Positions 7,545-16,320 are shown, counted from the first letter of the stretch. The stretch is 44,731 bases of DNA from Bacteroides xylanisolvens XB1A (GCF_000210075.1 NC_021017.1:4930411-4975141), one strand, 5' to 3'. The notes: a model not told the origin generated them from the sequence alone. Program-made: numbers and translations.

Positions 7545-8777
7545 ATGAAGTATAAATTATTGGTTCTTGATGTAGACGGAACACTCCTCAATGATGCGAA
7601 AGAAATTAGTAAGCGTACATTGGCTGCCCTGTTGAAGGTTCAGCAAATGGGAGTACGTATTGTGCTGGCATCCGGCAGACCTACTTATGGCCTGATGCCG
7701 CTGGCCAAGATGCTTGAACTTGGAAACTATGGAGGTTTTATCCTTTCCTATAATGGCTGTCAGATTATCAATGCACAAAACGGGGAAATTCTGTTTGAAC
7801 GTCGGATTAATCCCGAAATGTTGCCGTATCTGGAAAAGAAAGCCCGTAAAAACGGTTTTGCCTTATTCACTTATCATGATGATACGATCATAACGGATTC
7901 TCCTGAAAATGAACATATCCAAAATGAAGCCCGGTTGAATAACCTGCAAATAATCAAAGAAGAAGAATTTTCTGCTGCCGTTGATTTTGCTCCTTGTAAG
8001 TGTATGCTGGTGAGCGATGACGAAGAAGCACTGGTTGGTCTGGAAGATCACTGGAAGAGACGATTGAACGGAGCGTTGGACGTATTCCGTTCGGAACCAT
8101 ATTTTCTGGAAGTAGTTCCCTGCGCTATCGACAAAGCCAACTCTTTGGGTGCTTTGCTGGAGGTACTGGATGTGAAGCGTGAGGAAGTGATTGCTGTGGG
8201 CGACGGTGTGTGTGACGTAACAATGATTCAGTTGGCCGGACTGGGTGTAGCTATGGGACATTCACAAGACTCGGTCAAAGCCTGTGCCGACTATGTGACT
8301 GCTTCGAATGAGGAAGACGGAGTGGCCGTTGCAGTGGAGAAAGCTATCATAGCCGAAGTGCGTGCAGCCGAAATTCCCCTTGACCAACTGAATGCGCAGG
8401 CACGCCATGCATTAATGGGAAACTTGGGAATTCAATATACATACGCCGACGAAGATCGTGTGGAAGCAACGATGCCGGTAGACCATCGTACCCGTCAGCC
8501 TTTCGGCATTTTGCATGGGGGAGCTACTCTTGCACTGGCAGAAACAGTTGCCGGACTCGGTTCGATGATTCTTTGCCAGCCGGACGAGATTGTAGTAGGA
8601 ATGCAGGTCAGCGGAAACCATATATCTTCTGCACATGAAGGAGATACCGTGCGTGCAGTAGGAACAGTTGTACATAAAGGACGTTCCTCCCACGTATGGA
8701 ATGTAGACGTGTTTACTTCAACAAACAAACTGGTGTCTTCCATACGGGTAGTCAACAGTGTGATGAAAAAGAGATGA
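7545..8777 (+). CDS. Fusion: Cof-type HAD phosphatase + hotdog thioesterase (DHNA-CoA hydrolase-like)
   Basis: This 410-residue protein joins two enzymes. Residues 1-268 are a Cof/HAD-IIB phosphatase: motif I DVDGTLL (9-15), 'LASGRP' (41-46), K197, and motif IV GDGVCD (219-224) with Cys where Asn is usual. Residues about 277-410 are a PaaI/YdiI-type hotdog thioesterase with 'GILHGGATLALAETVAGLGS' (321-340; E333 the likely catalytic residue). Hotdog proteins of this type hydrolyse 1,4-dihydroxy-2-naphthoyl-CoA in menaquinone synthesis (MenI). The gene is first in the men operon and overlaps menF by 4 nt, so DHNA-CoA hydrolysis is a well-supported inference. The HAD substrate is unknown, perhaps a pathway or CoA-related phosphate. 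Confidence 0.85.
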   Translation: MKYKLLVLDVDGTLLNDAKEISKRTLAALLKVQQMGVRIVLASGRPTYGLMPLAKMLELGNYGGFILSYNGCQIINAQNGEILFERRINPEMLPYLEKKARKNGFALFTYHDDTIITDSPENEHIQNEARLNNLQIIKEEEFSAAVDFAPCKCMLVSDDEEALVGLEDHWKRRLNGALDVFRSEPYFLEVVPCAIDKANSLGALLEVLDVKREEVIAVGDGVCDVTMIQLAGLGVAMGHSQDSVKACADYVTASNEEDGVAVAVEKAIIAEVRAAEIPLDQLNAQARHALMGNLGIQYTYADEDRVEATMPVDHRTRQPFGILHGGATLALAETVAGLGSMILCQPDEIVVGMQVSGNHISSAHEGDTVRAVGTVVHKGRSSHVWNVDVFTSTNKLVSSIRVVNSVMKKR

Positions 8778-9889
8778 CCGACGAAGAAATAAGTAACTTG
8801 ACAACTATTGATGCATTTATTCAGCGGAAGCAGCCGTTTGCTGTTTACCGTATTCCCGGAGAGAAAGTTCCCCGTCTGTTGACGCAGGCGGAAGGAGCGG
8901 TCCGTTTGATATACGATTTGAAAGAACTGAATGGACAGAGAGGATTTGTAATTGCTCCGTTTCAGGTGAGTGAGTCATGTCCGGTTGTGTTGATTCAACC
9001 CGATCAGTGGGGGCAGCCTTTACCGGTGGATGATGATACGGAAGAGGACCGGGAGATAGCCTTGCGCCTGCAAGGGCAAGAATCATTTCTGACTTCTTCC
9101 ACGGAAGAATATACGGCATGCTTTCATACCTTTATAAATGCGTTACGTGACAGGACTTTTGATAAACTAGTGCTTTCCCGTCATCTTACAGTTGATAAAG
9201 TAGCTGATTTCTCTCCTTCGTCCATCTTTCGGGCGGCTTGTAAACGTTATATTCATTCGTATATATACTTATGTTATACTCCGCAGACAGGGATCTGGCT
9301 GGGAAGCACTCCCGAAATCATTTTATCGGGTGAGAAAGACGAATGGCATACGGTTGCGCTGGCCGGAACACAGCCTTTGCAAGATGGCAGACTGCCGCAA
9401 GTATGGGATGAAAAGAACCGGAAGGAACAGGATTATGTATCTTCTTATATCCGTCGTCAGCTTCTTTCACTGGATATCCATGCTACGGAAAACGGGCCAT
9501 ATCCTGCTTATGCCGGTGCTTTGTCACATTTAAAAACCGATTTCCGGTTCGCTTTGAAAGATAATAAAGGTTTGGGAGACCTTCTGAAAGTTTTGCATCC
9601 GACACCTGCCGTATGCGGCTTGCCGAAGGAAGAAGCCTATCAGTTTATTTTGCAGAACGAAGGTTACGACCGCCGCTATTACTCCGGTTTTATCGGATGG
9701 CTCGATCCGGAAGGGCGAACAGACTTGTATGTAAACCTGCGCTGTATGCATATCGAAGATAAACAACTCACTCTTTATGCCGGCGGTGGATTATTGGCCT
9801 CTTCGGAACTGAATGACGAATGGCTGGAAACGGAGAAAAAGTTGCAAACCATCAAACGGCTGATTGCAGTGCCTCCTTTAAAATCATAA
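8774..9889 (+). CDS. menF: Isochorismate synthase MenF
   Basis: MenF isomerises chorismate to isochorismate, the committed step of menaquinone synthesis. The 371-residue product has the chorismate-binding fold: 'FDKLVLSRHLTV' with the conserved Lys, 'GIWLGSTPEIIL', 'ALAGTQPL', 'HPTPAVCGLPKEEA' and the C-terminal 'YYSGFIGWLD'. The reading frame is open from 8696, but ATG 8774 is preferred: it overlaps the upstream stop as ATGA and is preceded by an A/G-rich stretch. The extra 26 residues encoded upstream are antiparallel-unlike, non-conserved sequence lying inside the hotdog domain. Confidence 0.92.
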   Translation: MTDEEISNLTTIDAFIQRKQPFAVYRIPGEKVPRLLTQAEGAVRLIYDLKELNGQRGFVIAPFQVSESCPVVLIQPDQWGQPLPVDDDTEEDREIALRLQGQESFLTSSTEEYTACFHTFINALRDRTFDKLVLSRHLTVDKVADFSPSSIFRAACKRYIHSYIYLCYTPQTGIWLGSTPEIILSGEKDEWHTVALAGTQPLQDGRLPQVWDEKNRKEQDYVSSYIRRQLLSLDIHATENGPYPAYAGALSHLKTDFRFALKDNKGLGDLLKVLHPTPAVCGLPKEEAYQFILQNEGYDRRYYSGFIGWLDPEGRTDLYVNLRCMHIEDKQLTLYAGGGLLASSELNDEWLETEKKLQTIKRLIAVPPLKS

Positions 9890-9908
9890 ACTACTAATAA
9901 TTATCATC

Positions 9909-11576
9909 ATGTATACAGACAAGAAGAACATACTCCAGTTGGTTGCGTTGCTTGAGGCGCATGGGATTACTAAGGTTGTGTTGTGTCCGGGTAGTCGTAA
10001 CACCCCCATAGTGCATACTTTGTCTAACCATCCGAATTTTACCTGCTATCCGGTGACGGATGAACGGAGTGCCGGCTATTTTGCCATCGGTCTTGCGTTG
10101 AATGGTGGTAAGCCTGCTGCTGTCTGCTGCACTTCCGGTACTGCATTATTAAACCTTCATCCGGCTGTGGCAGAAGCATTTTATCAAAATGTTCCTCTGG
10201 TCATTATTTCTGCAGACCGTCCCGCTGCCTGGATCGGACAAATGGACGGACAGACTGTACCACAACCAGGCGTATTTCAGACGCTGGTCAAGAAGTCGGT
10301 AAACCTTCCGGAGATTCATACGGAAGAAGATGAATGGTATTGCAATCGTCTGGTGAATGAAGCATTGCTGGAGACGAACCATCATGGAAAAGGACCGGTA
10401 CATATCAATATCCCTATTTCTGAACCATTGTTCCAGTTTACGGTCGATTCGCTTCCAGAAGTGCGTGTCATAACCCGTTATCAGGGGTTGAACGTCTACG
10501 ATCGTGATTATAACGATTTGGTCGACCGGATGAATAAATACCAGAAGCGTATGATTATCATCGGTCAGATGAATCTTATCTATCTGTTTGAAAAAAGATA
10601 TATCAAGTTATTATATAAACATTTTGCCTGGTTGACGGAACATATCGGCAACCAGACAGTTCCCGGTATTCCGGTAAAGAACTTCGATGCGGCGCTTTAT
10701 GCCATGCCCGAAGAGAAGGTAGATCAGATGGTTCCGGAGCTGCTGATTACTTATGGAGGACATGTCGTTTCCAAACGATTGAAGAAGTTGCTCCGTCAGC
10801 ATCCGCCTAAAGAACATTGGCACGTATCGCCGGACGGTGAGGTGGTCGATTTGTATGGCTCATTAACTACGGTGATCGAAATGGACCCGTTCGAGTTTCT
10901 GGAGAAGATAGCCAGTTTGCTGGGCAATCGGACTCCTGAATATCCCCGTGTGTGGGAAAACTATTGCAAGATCATTCCTGAACCGGAGTTTGCTTATTCG
11001 GAAATGTCTGCTGTCGGTACGTTGTTGAAAGCCTTGCCGGAGTCATGTGCGTTGCATCTGGCTAACAGTTCGGTGGTGCGCTATGCGCAATTATACTCCA
11101 TTCCTTCTACGATTGAAGTTTGTTGCAACCGGGGAACAAACGGCATTGAAGGCTCGCTGTCTACGGCTGTCGGTTATGCGGCAGCTTCCGACAAACTGAA
11201 CTTTATAGCTATCGGAGATTTGAGCTTCTTCTATGATATGAATGCGTTGTGGAACGTCAATGTTCGCTCCAATCTGCGTGTTCTTCTGTTAAATAATGGA
11301 GGAGGAGAGATTTTCCATACCTTGCCGGGATTGGATATGTCGGGTACCTCACATAAATTTATTGCGGCAGTTCATAAAACATCGGCCAAAGGTTGGGCAG
11401 AAGAGCGTGGGTTTCTCTATCTGCAAGCGCAAAATGACGAAGAACTGGCTGAAGCGATGAAAACTTTCACTCAACCGGAAGCTATGGAGCAGCCTGTGCT
11501 CTTGGAGGTGTTTACCAACAAAAACAAGGACGCGCGCATGTTGAAGAATTATTATCATCAATTAAAACAAAAATAG
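9909..11576 (+). CDS. menD: 2-succinyl-5-enolpyruvyl-6-hydroxy-3-cyclohexene-1-carboxylate synthase MenD
   Basis: MenD is the thiamine-diphosphate enzyme that adds the succinyl semialdehyde unit from 2-oxoglutarate to isochorismate. The 555-residue length is typical. The N-terminal 'VVLCPGSRNTPIVHTL' and 'CTSGTALLNLHPAVAEA' are characteristic of the PYR domain. 'NRGTNGIEGSLSTAVGYAAA' and 'AIGDLSFFYDMNALWNV' (the GD...N region) are in the C-terminal diphosphate and Mg binding domain. It follows menF by 19 bp and precedes menB by 3 bp. Confidence 0.95.
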   Translation: MYTDKKNILQLVALLEAHGITKVVLCPGSRNTPIVHTLSNHPNFTCYPVTDERSAGYFAIGLALNGGKPAAVCCTSGTALLNLHPAVAEAFYQNVPLVIISADRPAAWIGQMDGQTVPQPGVFQTLVKKSVNLPEIHTEEDEWYCNRLVNEALLETNHHGKGPVHINIPISEPLFQFTVDSLPEVRVITRYQGLNVYDRDYNDLVDRMNKYQKRMIIIGQMNLIYLFEKRYIKLLYKHFAWLTEHIGNQTVPGIPVKNFDAALYAMPEEKVDQMVPELLITYGGHVVSKRLKKLLRQHPPKEHWHVSPDGEVVDLYGSLTTVIEMDPFEFLEKIASLLGNRTPEYPRVWENYCKIIPEPEFAYSEMSAVGTLLKALPESCALHLANSSVVRYAQLYSIPSTIEVCCNRGTNGIEGSLSTAVGYAAASDKLNFIAIGDLSFFYDMNALWNVNVRSNLRVLLLNNGGGEIFHTLPGLDMSGTSHKFIAAVHKTSAKGWAEERGFLYLQAQNDEELAEAMKTFTQPEAMEQPVLLEVFTNKNKDARMLKNYYHQLKQK

Positions 11577-11579
11577 ATT

Positions 11580-12404
11580 ATGTCAACACAAAGAGAGTGG
11601 ACAACCATTAGAGAATACGACGATATTCTTTTTGATTATTATAATGGAATTGCCCGTATCACGATCAACCGTGAGCGCTATCGGAATGCGTTTACTCCGA
11701 CAACTACTGCTGAAATGAGTGACGCATTGCGCATCTGCCGTGAAGAAGCGGATATTGATGTGATTGTGATTACCGGAGCCGGTGATAAGGCGTTTTGTTC
11801 GGGTGGCGACCAGAATGTGAAAGGACGTGGCGGATATATCGGAAAAGACGGTGTGCCTCGTCTAAGCGTATTGGATGTGCAAAAGCAGATTCGCAGCATC
11901 CCGAAACCGGTGATTGCTGCCGTGAATGGTTTTGCTATTGGTGGCGGACATGTGCTTCATGTGGTATGTGATTTGTCCATTGCGTCGGAAAATGCTATTT
12001 TCGGTCAGACGGGTCCTCGTGTCGGTAGCTTTGATGCCGGATTCGGTGCGTCTTATCTGGCACGTGTAGTGGGGCAGAAGAAAGCGCGCGAAATCTGGTT
12101 CCTCTGCCGGAAGTATAATGCACAAGAAGCATTGGACATGGGATTAGTGAATAAAGTAGTTCCTTTGGAGCAGTTGGAGGACGAATATGTACAGTGGGCG
12201 GAAGAAATGATGTTGCTTAGTCCGTTGGCTTTGCGCATGATTAAAGCAGGATTGAATGCCGAACTGGATGGTCAGGCAGGTATTCAGGAATTGGCAGGTG
12301 ACGCAACGTTGCTCTATTACCTGACTGATGAAGCACAGGAAGGCAAGAATGCGTTTCTGGAGAAACGTAAACCGAACTTCAAACAATATCCGAAATTCCC
12401 TTAA
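11580..12404 (+). CDS. menB: 1,4-dihydroxy-2-naphthoyl-CoA synthase MenB
   Basis: MenB is a crotonase-fold enzyme that cyclises o-succinylbenzoyl-CoA to DHNA-CoA. The 274-residue product has 'GAGDKAFCSGGDQNVKGRGG' (oxyanion-hole and CoA region), 'AVNGFAIGGGHVLHVVCDLS' and 'FGQTGPRVGSFDAGFGASYL', all diagnostic for MenB among crotonases. The Asp in 'SFDAGFG' is the position expected for the catalytic residue. Coupling to menD is tight (3-bp gap). A 172-bp gap containing an inverted-repeat element separates it from menC. Confidence 0.95.
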   Translation: MSTQREWTTIREYDDILFDYYNGIARITINRERYRNAFTPTTTAEMSDALRICREEADIDVIVITGAGDKAFCSGGDQNVKGRGGYIGKDGVPRLSVLDVQKQIRSIPKPVIAAVNGFAIGGGHVLHVVCDLSIASENAIFGQTGPRVGSFDAGFGASYLARVVGQKKAREIWFLCRKYNAQEALDMGLVNKVVPLEQLEDEYVQWAEEMMLLSPLALRMIKAGLNAELDGQAGIQELAGDATLLYYLTDEAQEGKNAFLEKRKPNFKQYPKFP

Positions 12405-12415
12405 AATCGGCTTTG

Positions 12416-12555
12416 CCACAGAGTACCACAGAGTTTGCTTTTCCTGCGTTTAAGCCCGATTTTCTGCAAAGCAAGACTGTGGAGGAGAGAATGGTAGGAG
12501 AACTGCAAGAGATATAACTTATTAAAACTTCGTGAGGCTCTGTGTTATTCTGTGG
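12416..12555. repeat. MITE-like inverted repeat between menB and menC
   Basis: CCACAGAGTACCACAGAG at 12416-12433 is matched in inverted orientation by CTCTGTGTTATTCTGTGG at 12538-12555 (16 of 18 positions). The left arm itself contains CCACAGAG twice. The interior shows no ORF, and the whole block accounts for almost all of an unusually long gap in an otherwise compact operon. No T-tract follows, so it does not look like a terminator. A non-autonomous mobile or REP-like element is the best reading. Confidence 0.6.
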
Positions 12556-12576
12556 TGAATTGAAAAATTATTCACG

Positions 12577-13602
12577 ATGAATTGTAAAATAGAAATTATT
12601 CCCCGATTGCTCCATTTCAAGCAACCTGCCGGGACTTCCAGAGGAACATATACTACGCGTAAAGTTTGGTATCTTCATTTTACCTCTCCTGACTTCCCTG
12701 GCAGAGTGGGAATAGGGGAGTGTGCACCTTTGCCCGCTTTAAGTTGTGACGATCTTCCTGATTACGAAGATATATTAGTGAAAGTCTGCCGGAAAGTAGA
12801 GAGGGAACAAGGCAGATTGGATATGGATGGCTTGTGTGACTATCCTTCAATTTTATTTGGTCTGGAAACGGCCATCCGGCATTTCTTTGCAGGAAACTGG
12901 GCTTTATGTGATACGGCTTTCTCACGTGGAGAAGTTGGTATTCCGATTAACGGCCTTATTTGGATGGGAGATTTTCAGAACATGTTATCCCAGATTGAGA
13001 AAAAGATGGAAGCCGGATTTCGTTGTATCAAGTTAAAGATAGGTGCCATCAATTTCGAAGAAGAACTGACATTGTTGCGCCATATTCGTACGCATTTCTC
13101 TTCTAAAGAAATAGAGTTGCGTGTAGATGCAAATGGTGCTTTCTCACCCGTGGACGCAATGGAAAAACTGAAACGTCTGTCCGAGTTTGATTTACATTCT
13201 ATCGAACAGCCAATCTGTGCCGGACAATGGGAGGAAATGGCTCGGCTTGCTGCCGAATCTCCATTAGCGATTGCTTTGGATGAAGAACTGATAGGATGCA
13301 ATACGCTGGAAAGGAAACAGGAGCTGCTTTCAACAATTCGTCCGCAATATATCGTTATTAAACCTTCTCTTCATGGAGGAATATGCGGAGGAGACGAATG
13401 GATTACCGAAGCTGAAAAACAACAGATCGGCTGGTGGATAACTTCCGCTCTGGAATCAAACATTGGGCTAAACGCCATTGCCCAGTGGTGTGCAACATTC
13501 AGCAATCCGTTGCCACAGGGACTGGGAACAGGGGCGCTCTTTACAGACAACGTGGAAGTGCCTCTTGAAATAAGAAAAGATTGTTTATGGTTTTGTAAAT
13601 GA
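12577..13602 (+). CDS. menC: o-Succinylbenzoate synthase MenC
   Basis: MenC is an enolase-superfamily dehydratase that makes o-succinylbenzoate from SHCHC. The catalytic set is complete in the 341-residue product: K152 and K154 ('CIKLKIGA'), metal ligands D184 ('RVDANG'), E210 ('IEQP') and D235 ('ALDEEL'), and K262 ('IVIKPSLHGG'). In pathway order MenC acts before MenE and MenB, and all are present in this operon. It lies 21 bp before menE. Confidence 0.93.
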   Translation: MNCKIEIIPRLLHFKQPAGTSRGTYTTRKVWYLHFTSPDFPGRVGIGECAPLPALSCDDLPDYEDILVKVCRKVEREQGRLDMDGLCDYPSILFGLETAIRHFFAGNWALCDTAFSRGEVGIPINGLIWMGDFQNMLSQIEKKMEAGFRCIKLKIGAINFEEELTLLRHIRTHFSSKEIELRVDANGAFSPVDAMEKLKRLSEFDLHSIEQPICAGQWEEMARLAAESPLAIALDEELIGCNTLERKQELLSTIRPQYIVIKPSLHGGICGGDEWITEAEKQQIGWWITSALESNIGLNAIAQWCATFSNPLPQGLGTGALFTDNVEVPLEIRKDCLWFCK

Positions 13603-13623
13603 TAGTATTTAAAGGATATTCCG

Positions 13624-14763
13624 ATGATATTCGATCGAAAACAACAACGCTTGTTACTGGAAGGAAAAGAATATACTTTTGAGGATATAAGCCAACTGAT
13701 AGCAGGAGGAGCAGAAGCTCATTCTTCTGCTTATTGGAATTTATATCTTTTCCTGAACGAATGGTTTAATGATTCTCCTGTTATTACAGTTCATACATCG
13801 GGCTCCACGGGTATACCTAAAGAACTGATGGTACGCAAGGATCAAATGATGCAAAGTGCGCGTCTGACTTGTGAATTTCTGAATTTGAAGAAAGGTGAGT
13901 CGGCATTATTATGCATGAATCTTCGTTATATCGGTGCAATGATGGTGGTCGTACGTTCATTGGTTGTAGGTTTGAATTTGATTGTACGTCCTGCTTCCGG
14001 TCATCCTTTAGCGGATATAAAAGAGCCTTTGAGATTTGTGGCAATGGTTCCCCTGCAAGTTTATAATACGTTGCAAGTTCCCGAAGAGAAAGAACGATTA
14101 AAGCAAACGGATATTCTGATTATAGGAGGCGGAGCCGTTGATGAGGCTCTGGAAACGGAGATAAAATATCTTCCGACTGCCGTTTATTCCACTTATGGCA
14201 TGACTGAAACCTTGTCGCATATTGCCCTTCGTCGTCTGAATGGAGCATCGGCTTCAGAACATTATTATCCATTTCCTTCAGTAAAACTGTCTTTATCCGT
14301 AGAGAACACATTGGTGATTGATGCCCCCCTTGTCTGTGATGAGATTTTGCAAACCAATGACATTGCACGTATCTATCCCGATGGAAGTTTTATGATTCTA
14401 GGCCGGAAAGATAATGTGATTAACAGTGGAGGAATTAAGATTCAAGCAGAAGAGATGGAGAAGTTACTTCGCCCGTTTATTCCTGCGTCCTTTGTCATTA
14501 CTTCAGTTCCGGATCAGCGCTTAGGGCAGGCTGTCACTTTATTGATAGTGGGACAATTGGATACGAGAGAGCTAGAAAATAAGTTGCAGACAACATTGGA
14601 ACCATACTATCGTCCCAAACATATTTTTATTACAGAATCTATTCCACAGACGGAAAACGGCAAAATAGACCGGGTCGGCTGCCGCACTTTGGCAGCATCA
14701 TACCTTTCCCATTCGCAGCAGTTCCCATCCATAGAACTACATGATGATGCAAAATGTAGTTGA
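13624..14763 (+). CDS. menE: o-Succinylbenzoate-CoA ligase MenE
   Basis: MenE is an ANL-superfamily acyl-CoA ligase that activates o-succinylbenzoate with ATP. The P-loop 'ITVHTSGSTGIPKELMV' lies at residues 54-70. The 'YSTYGMTET' motif and 'LGRKDNVINSGGIKIQAEEM' (hinge and C-terminal domain) follow, with 'PQTENGKIDR' holding the catalytic Lys near the end. At 379 residues it is shorter than E. coli MenE, mainly from a reduced N-terminal region, as is common in Bacteroides. It is the last gene of the operon; no classical terminator is obvious behind it. Confidence 0.92.
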   Translation: MIFDRKQQRLLLEGKEYTFEDISQLIAGGAEAHSSAYWNLYLFLNEWFNDSPVITVHTSGSTGIPKELMVRKDQMMQSARLTCEFLNLKKGESALLCMNLRYIGAMMVVVRSLVVGLNLIVRPASGHPLADIKEPLRFVAMVPLQVYNTLQVPEEKERLKQTDILIIGGGAVDEALETEIKYLPTAVYSTYGMTETLSHIALRRLNGASASEHYYPFPSVKLSLSVENTLVIDAPLVCDEILQTNDIARIYPDGSFMILGRKDNVINSGGIKIQAEEMEKLLRPFIPASFVITSVPDQRLGQAVTLLIVGQLDTRELENKLQTTLEPYYRPKHIFITESIPQTENGKIDRVGCRTLAASYLSHSQQFPSIELHDDAKCS

Positions 14764-14842
14764 GGTTCCCGGTAAAACTAGTGAACTTGTAAATTGAGGA
14801 ACTTAGGGAGCCTCCTCCCCCCCAGAGTGATTTGGCAATTCT

Positions 14843-14996
14843 ATTTCTCATATTCTCATGAATATAAGTCAACCTGTTGAAACATAATGTAATAGAATAT
14901 GAGAAATACTTTTAAAAGTTGGCATTTCTCATATTTTTCCTGTGCTCTGTCCCTAAAAACAGGCATTTCTCATACTCATTCTTGTTATTTCTCATA
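14843..14996. repeat. Cluster of five ATTTCTCATA repeats
   Basis: ATTTCTCATA occurs at 14843-14852, 14924-14933, 14965-14974 and 14987-14996, and inverted at about 14898-14907. The first and the inverted copy extend to a perfect 14-bp inverted repeat (ATTTCTCATATTCT, 14843-14856, with 14894-14907). It lies in the non-coding gap between menE and the convergent sigma gene. Function unknown. Confidence 0.6.
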
Positions 14997-15036
14997 GCAG
15001 TTGTATAACAATCTACTGCTATTTTACGCTTGAATC

Positions 15037-15280
15037 ATTAATAGTAAAGTTATGCTTCATTATAGGTAAACTTGTTTTGGGTTAATAGTAAACTTGTGTT
15101 TCGCCTATTATAAACTATAATTGTAAGCTTTGATTATATAATTGCAAGTTTTATTTTTATAAATGCAACCTTTGATTATAAAAACGAAGCTTGCATTTAT
15201 AGTTTATGATTAGTCAAAAGTAACTTTATATATAAAGGATTGGAAGTTTGCTATTAGTCAAAAGCAACTTTACTATTAAT
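15037..15280. repeat. 244-bp imperfect palindrome built on a 22-bp period
   Basis: The arms 15037-15130 and 15187-15280 are each exactly 94 nt and align ungapped as inverted repeats, with about two thirds identity. The outer 15 nt (ATTAATAGTAAAGTT) are perfect and the inner 22 nt match at 19 positions. GTAAACTT-like cores recur every 22 bp: left arm 15044, 15066, 15088, 15110; right arm 15198, 15220, 15242, 15264. Two 20-nt copies beginning ATTAGTCAAAAG lie 44 bp apart at 15209 and 15253. The centre is 56 nt. The element fills most of the convergent gap between menE and the sigma gene. It has no ORF and is AT-rich. Confidence 0.75.
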
Positions 15281-15331
15281 ATTTTTCAGACGGAAAAGTA
15301 ATAGTTTGTATGTGATGATAAGGAGAGACTG

Positions 15332-15895
15332 TTATGTGCGATAGAATAACAAAAGTAACAATGGCAGATAGTCTTTCAGTTCATTGCGCAAAAGTTCCAT
15401 TGTCTTTTGCTTGTAACGGTTGATGGATTTCACACTGAGATTCATCTCTTCTGCAATTTCTACATGCGTTTTGCCTTCAAAGAAACTTTTCATAAATACT
15501 GTACGATAGTTCTCCGGAAGTTTGTCTAATGTTTCATACAACATTTTATACAGTTCGTCAAGAGTATATACACTATCCGGTTCCGTTTCATAAACTGGAG
15601 CTTTCTTCTTAATATTTTCCGCATAGCTCCATTCATATTCCTGATGTTTCAAGAAATTCAGGCAGTTATTTTTCACACACATTTTAATGTAAGCTAATGC
15701 AGTGTTCGATTGAAGATCAAAAGAGTCAGTATCCAGTTTATCCCATAATGAAGTGAATACATCCGAAACGATGTCCTCACGTGTTTCTTTATCGTCAACA
15801 AACCTTTTGGCATACAAACAAAATGGGGCATAATATTCCTCATAAAGTTGCTTGAAAGCCCGTTCTTTAGTCTGTTTGGAAAAAGAAATTTTCAT
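15332..15895 (-). CDS. ECF-type RNA polymerase sigma factor (glycan locus)
   Basis: The 187-residue product has region 2 ('LYEEYYAPFCLYAKRFV' and 'EDIVSDVFTSLW') and region 4 ('LPENYRTVFMKSFFEGKTHV' then 'EIAEEMNLSVKSINRYKQK'), with a hydrophobic C-terminal tail. This is the Bacteroides PUL-type ECF sigma, normally held by a FecR anti-sigma until a SusC transporter senses its ligand. The nearest FecR gene (17741) is on the other strand, beyond a lipoprotein gene, which is unusual because the pair is usually adjacent. A TATATTTG -7 box lies upstream on the minus strand. Confidence 0.9.
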   Translation of the reverse strand: MKISFSKQTKERAFKQLYEEYYAPFCLYAKRFVDDKETREDIVSDVFTSLWDKLDTDSFDLQSNTALAYIKMCVKNNCLNFLKHQEYEWSYAENIKKKAPVYETEPDSVYTLDELYKMLYETLDKLPENYRTVFMKSFFEGKTHVEIAEEMNLSVKSINRYKQKTMELLRNELKDYLPLLLLLFYRT

Positions 15896-15928
15896 TATTT
15901 AGGGATTCTGTGTTTTTTCATTTTGCTA

Positions 15929-15936
15929 CAAATATA
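15929..15936 (-). promoter_or_regulatory. -7 element for the ECF sigma gene
   Basis: On the minus strand TATATTTG (plus strand CAAATATA) lies about 34 bp before the ATG. No clear TTTG -33 box is seen at the right spacing, so this is a partial match. Confidence 0.45.
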
Positions 15937-16099
15937 TAATACAATAATTGATTAACCCTAATTTCCCATTCTTTTTTTGTGTTTCAGTTGGTATTATCGT
16001 TTCATTTTAACTGAATTCGGAAAAAAATAAAAAAAAGTTTGATTTCTCTGTCCTTTTTAGGCATCCTATTTGTATTATTAATGTTGTTGAACTTAAAAT

Positions 16100-16320
16100 A
16101 ATAGCCTATGGAATATATATATTTCAATTGAATAACACTACGAACCTTGATTAACAATCTTCTTCTTTTGTTTTTAGATTCATAGTCCGGGGTCTCGCAA
16201 ACGCTGCCGGGAATCGAAAGTGAGTTTATCATCAGTATGAATGTGGATAAGTGAGGATAATTCACCGCCTTAGTGAAACAAGATGAGTTTGTTGGTAACA
16301 TTGAATCATTTAGTAATAAA
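16100..16320 (+). promoter_or_regulatory. Leader of the lipoprotein gene sharing blocks with the susC leader
   Basis: Three blocks recur in the same order in the susC leader: AATAGCCTATG (16100-16110; 18680-18690), GGGTCTCGCAAACGCT (16190-16205; 18774-18789, with flanking AGATTCA and GGAATC also shared) and TCATTTAGTAATAAA (16306-16320; 18811-18825). The first block may be part of a shared ECF-sigma promoter. The others lie in the predicted untranslated leader and are complementary to the antisense RNA encoded at 18712-18833. The rest of 15896-16347 holds no gene. Confidence 0.6.

Noticed and set aside
8696..8773. Longer start for menF within the hotdog domain
   Set aside because: ATG 8774 gives an ATGA overlap with the upstream stop and the normal MenF N-terminus.
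15037..15280. CRISPR array
   Set aside because: The 22-bp units are degenerate and contiguous, show inverted symmetry, have no repeat-spacer pattern, and no cas gene is nearby.
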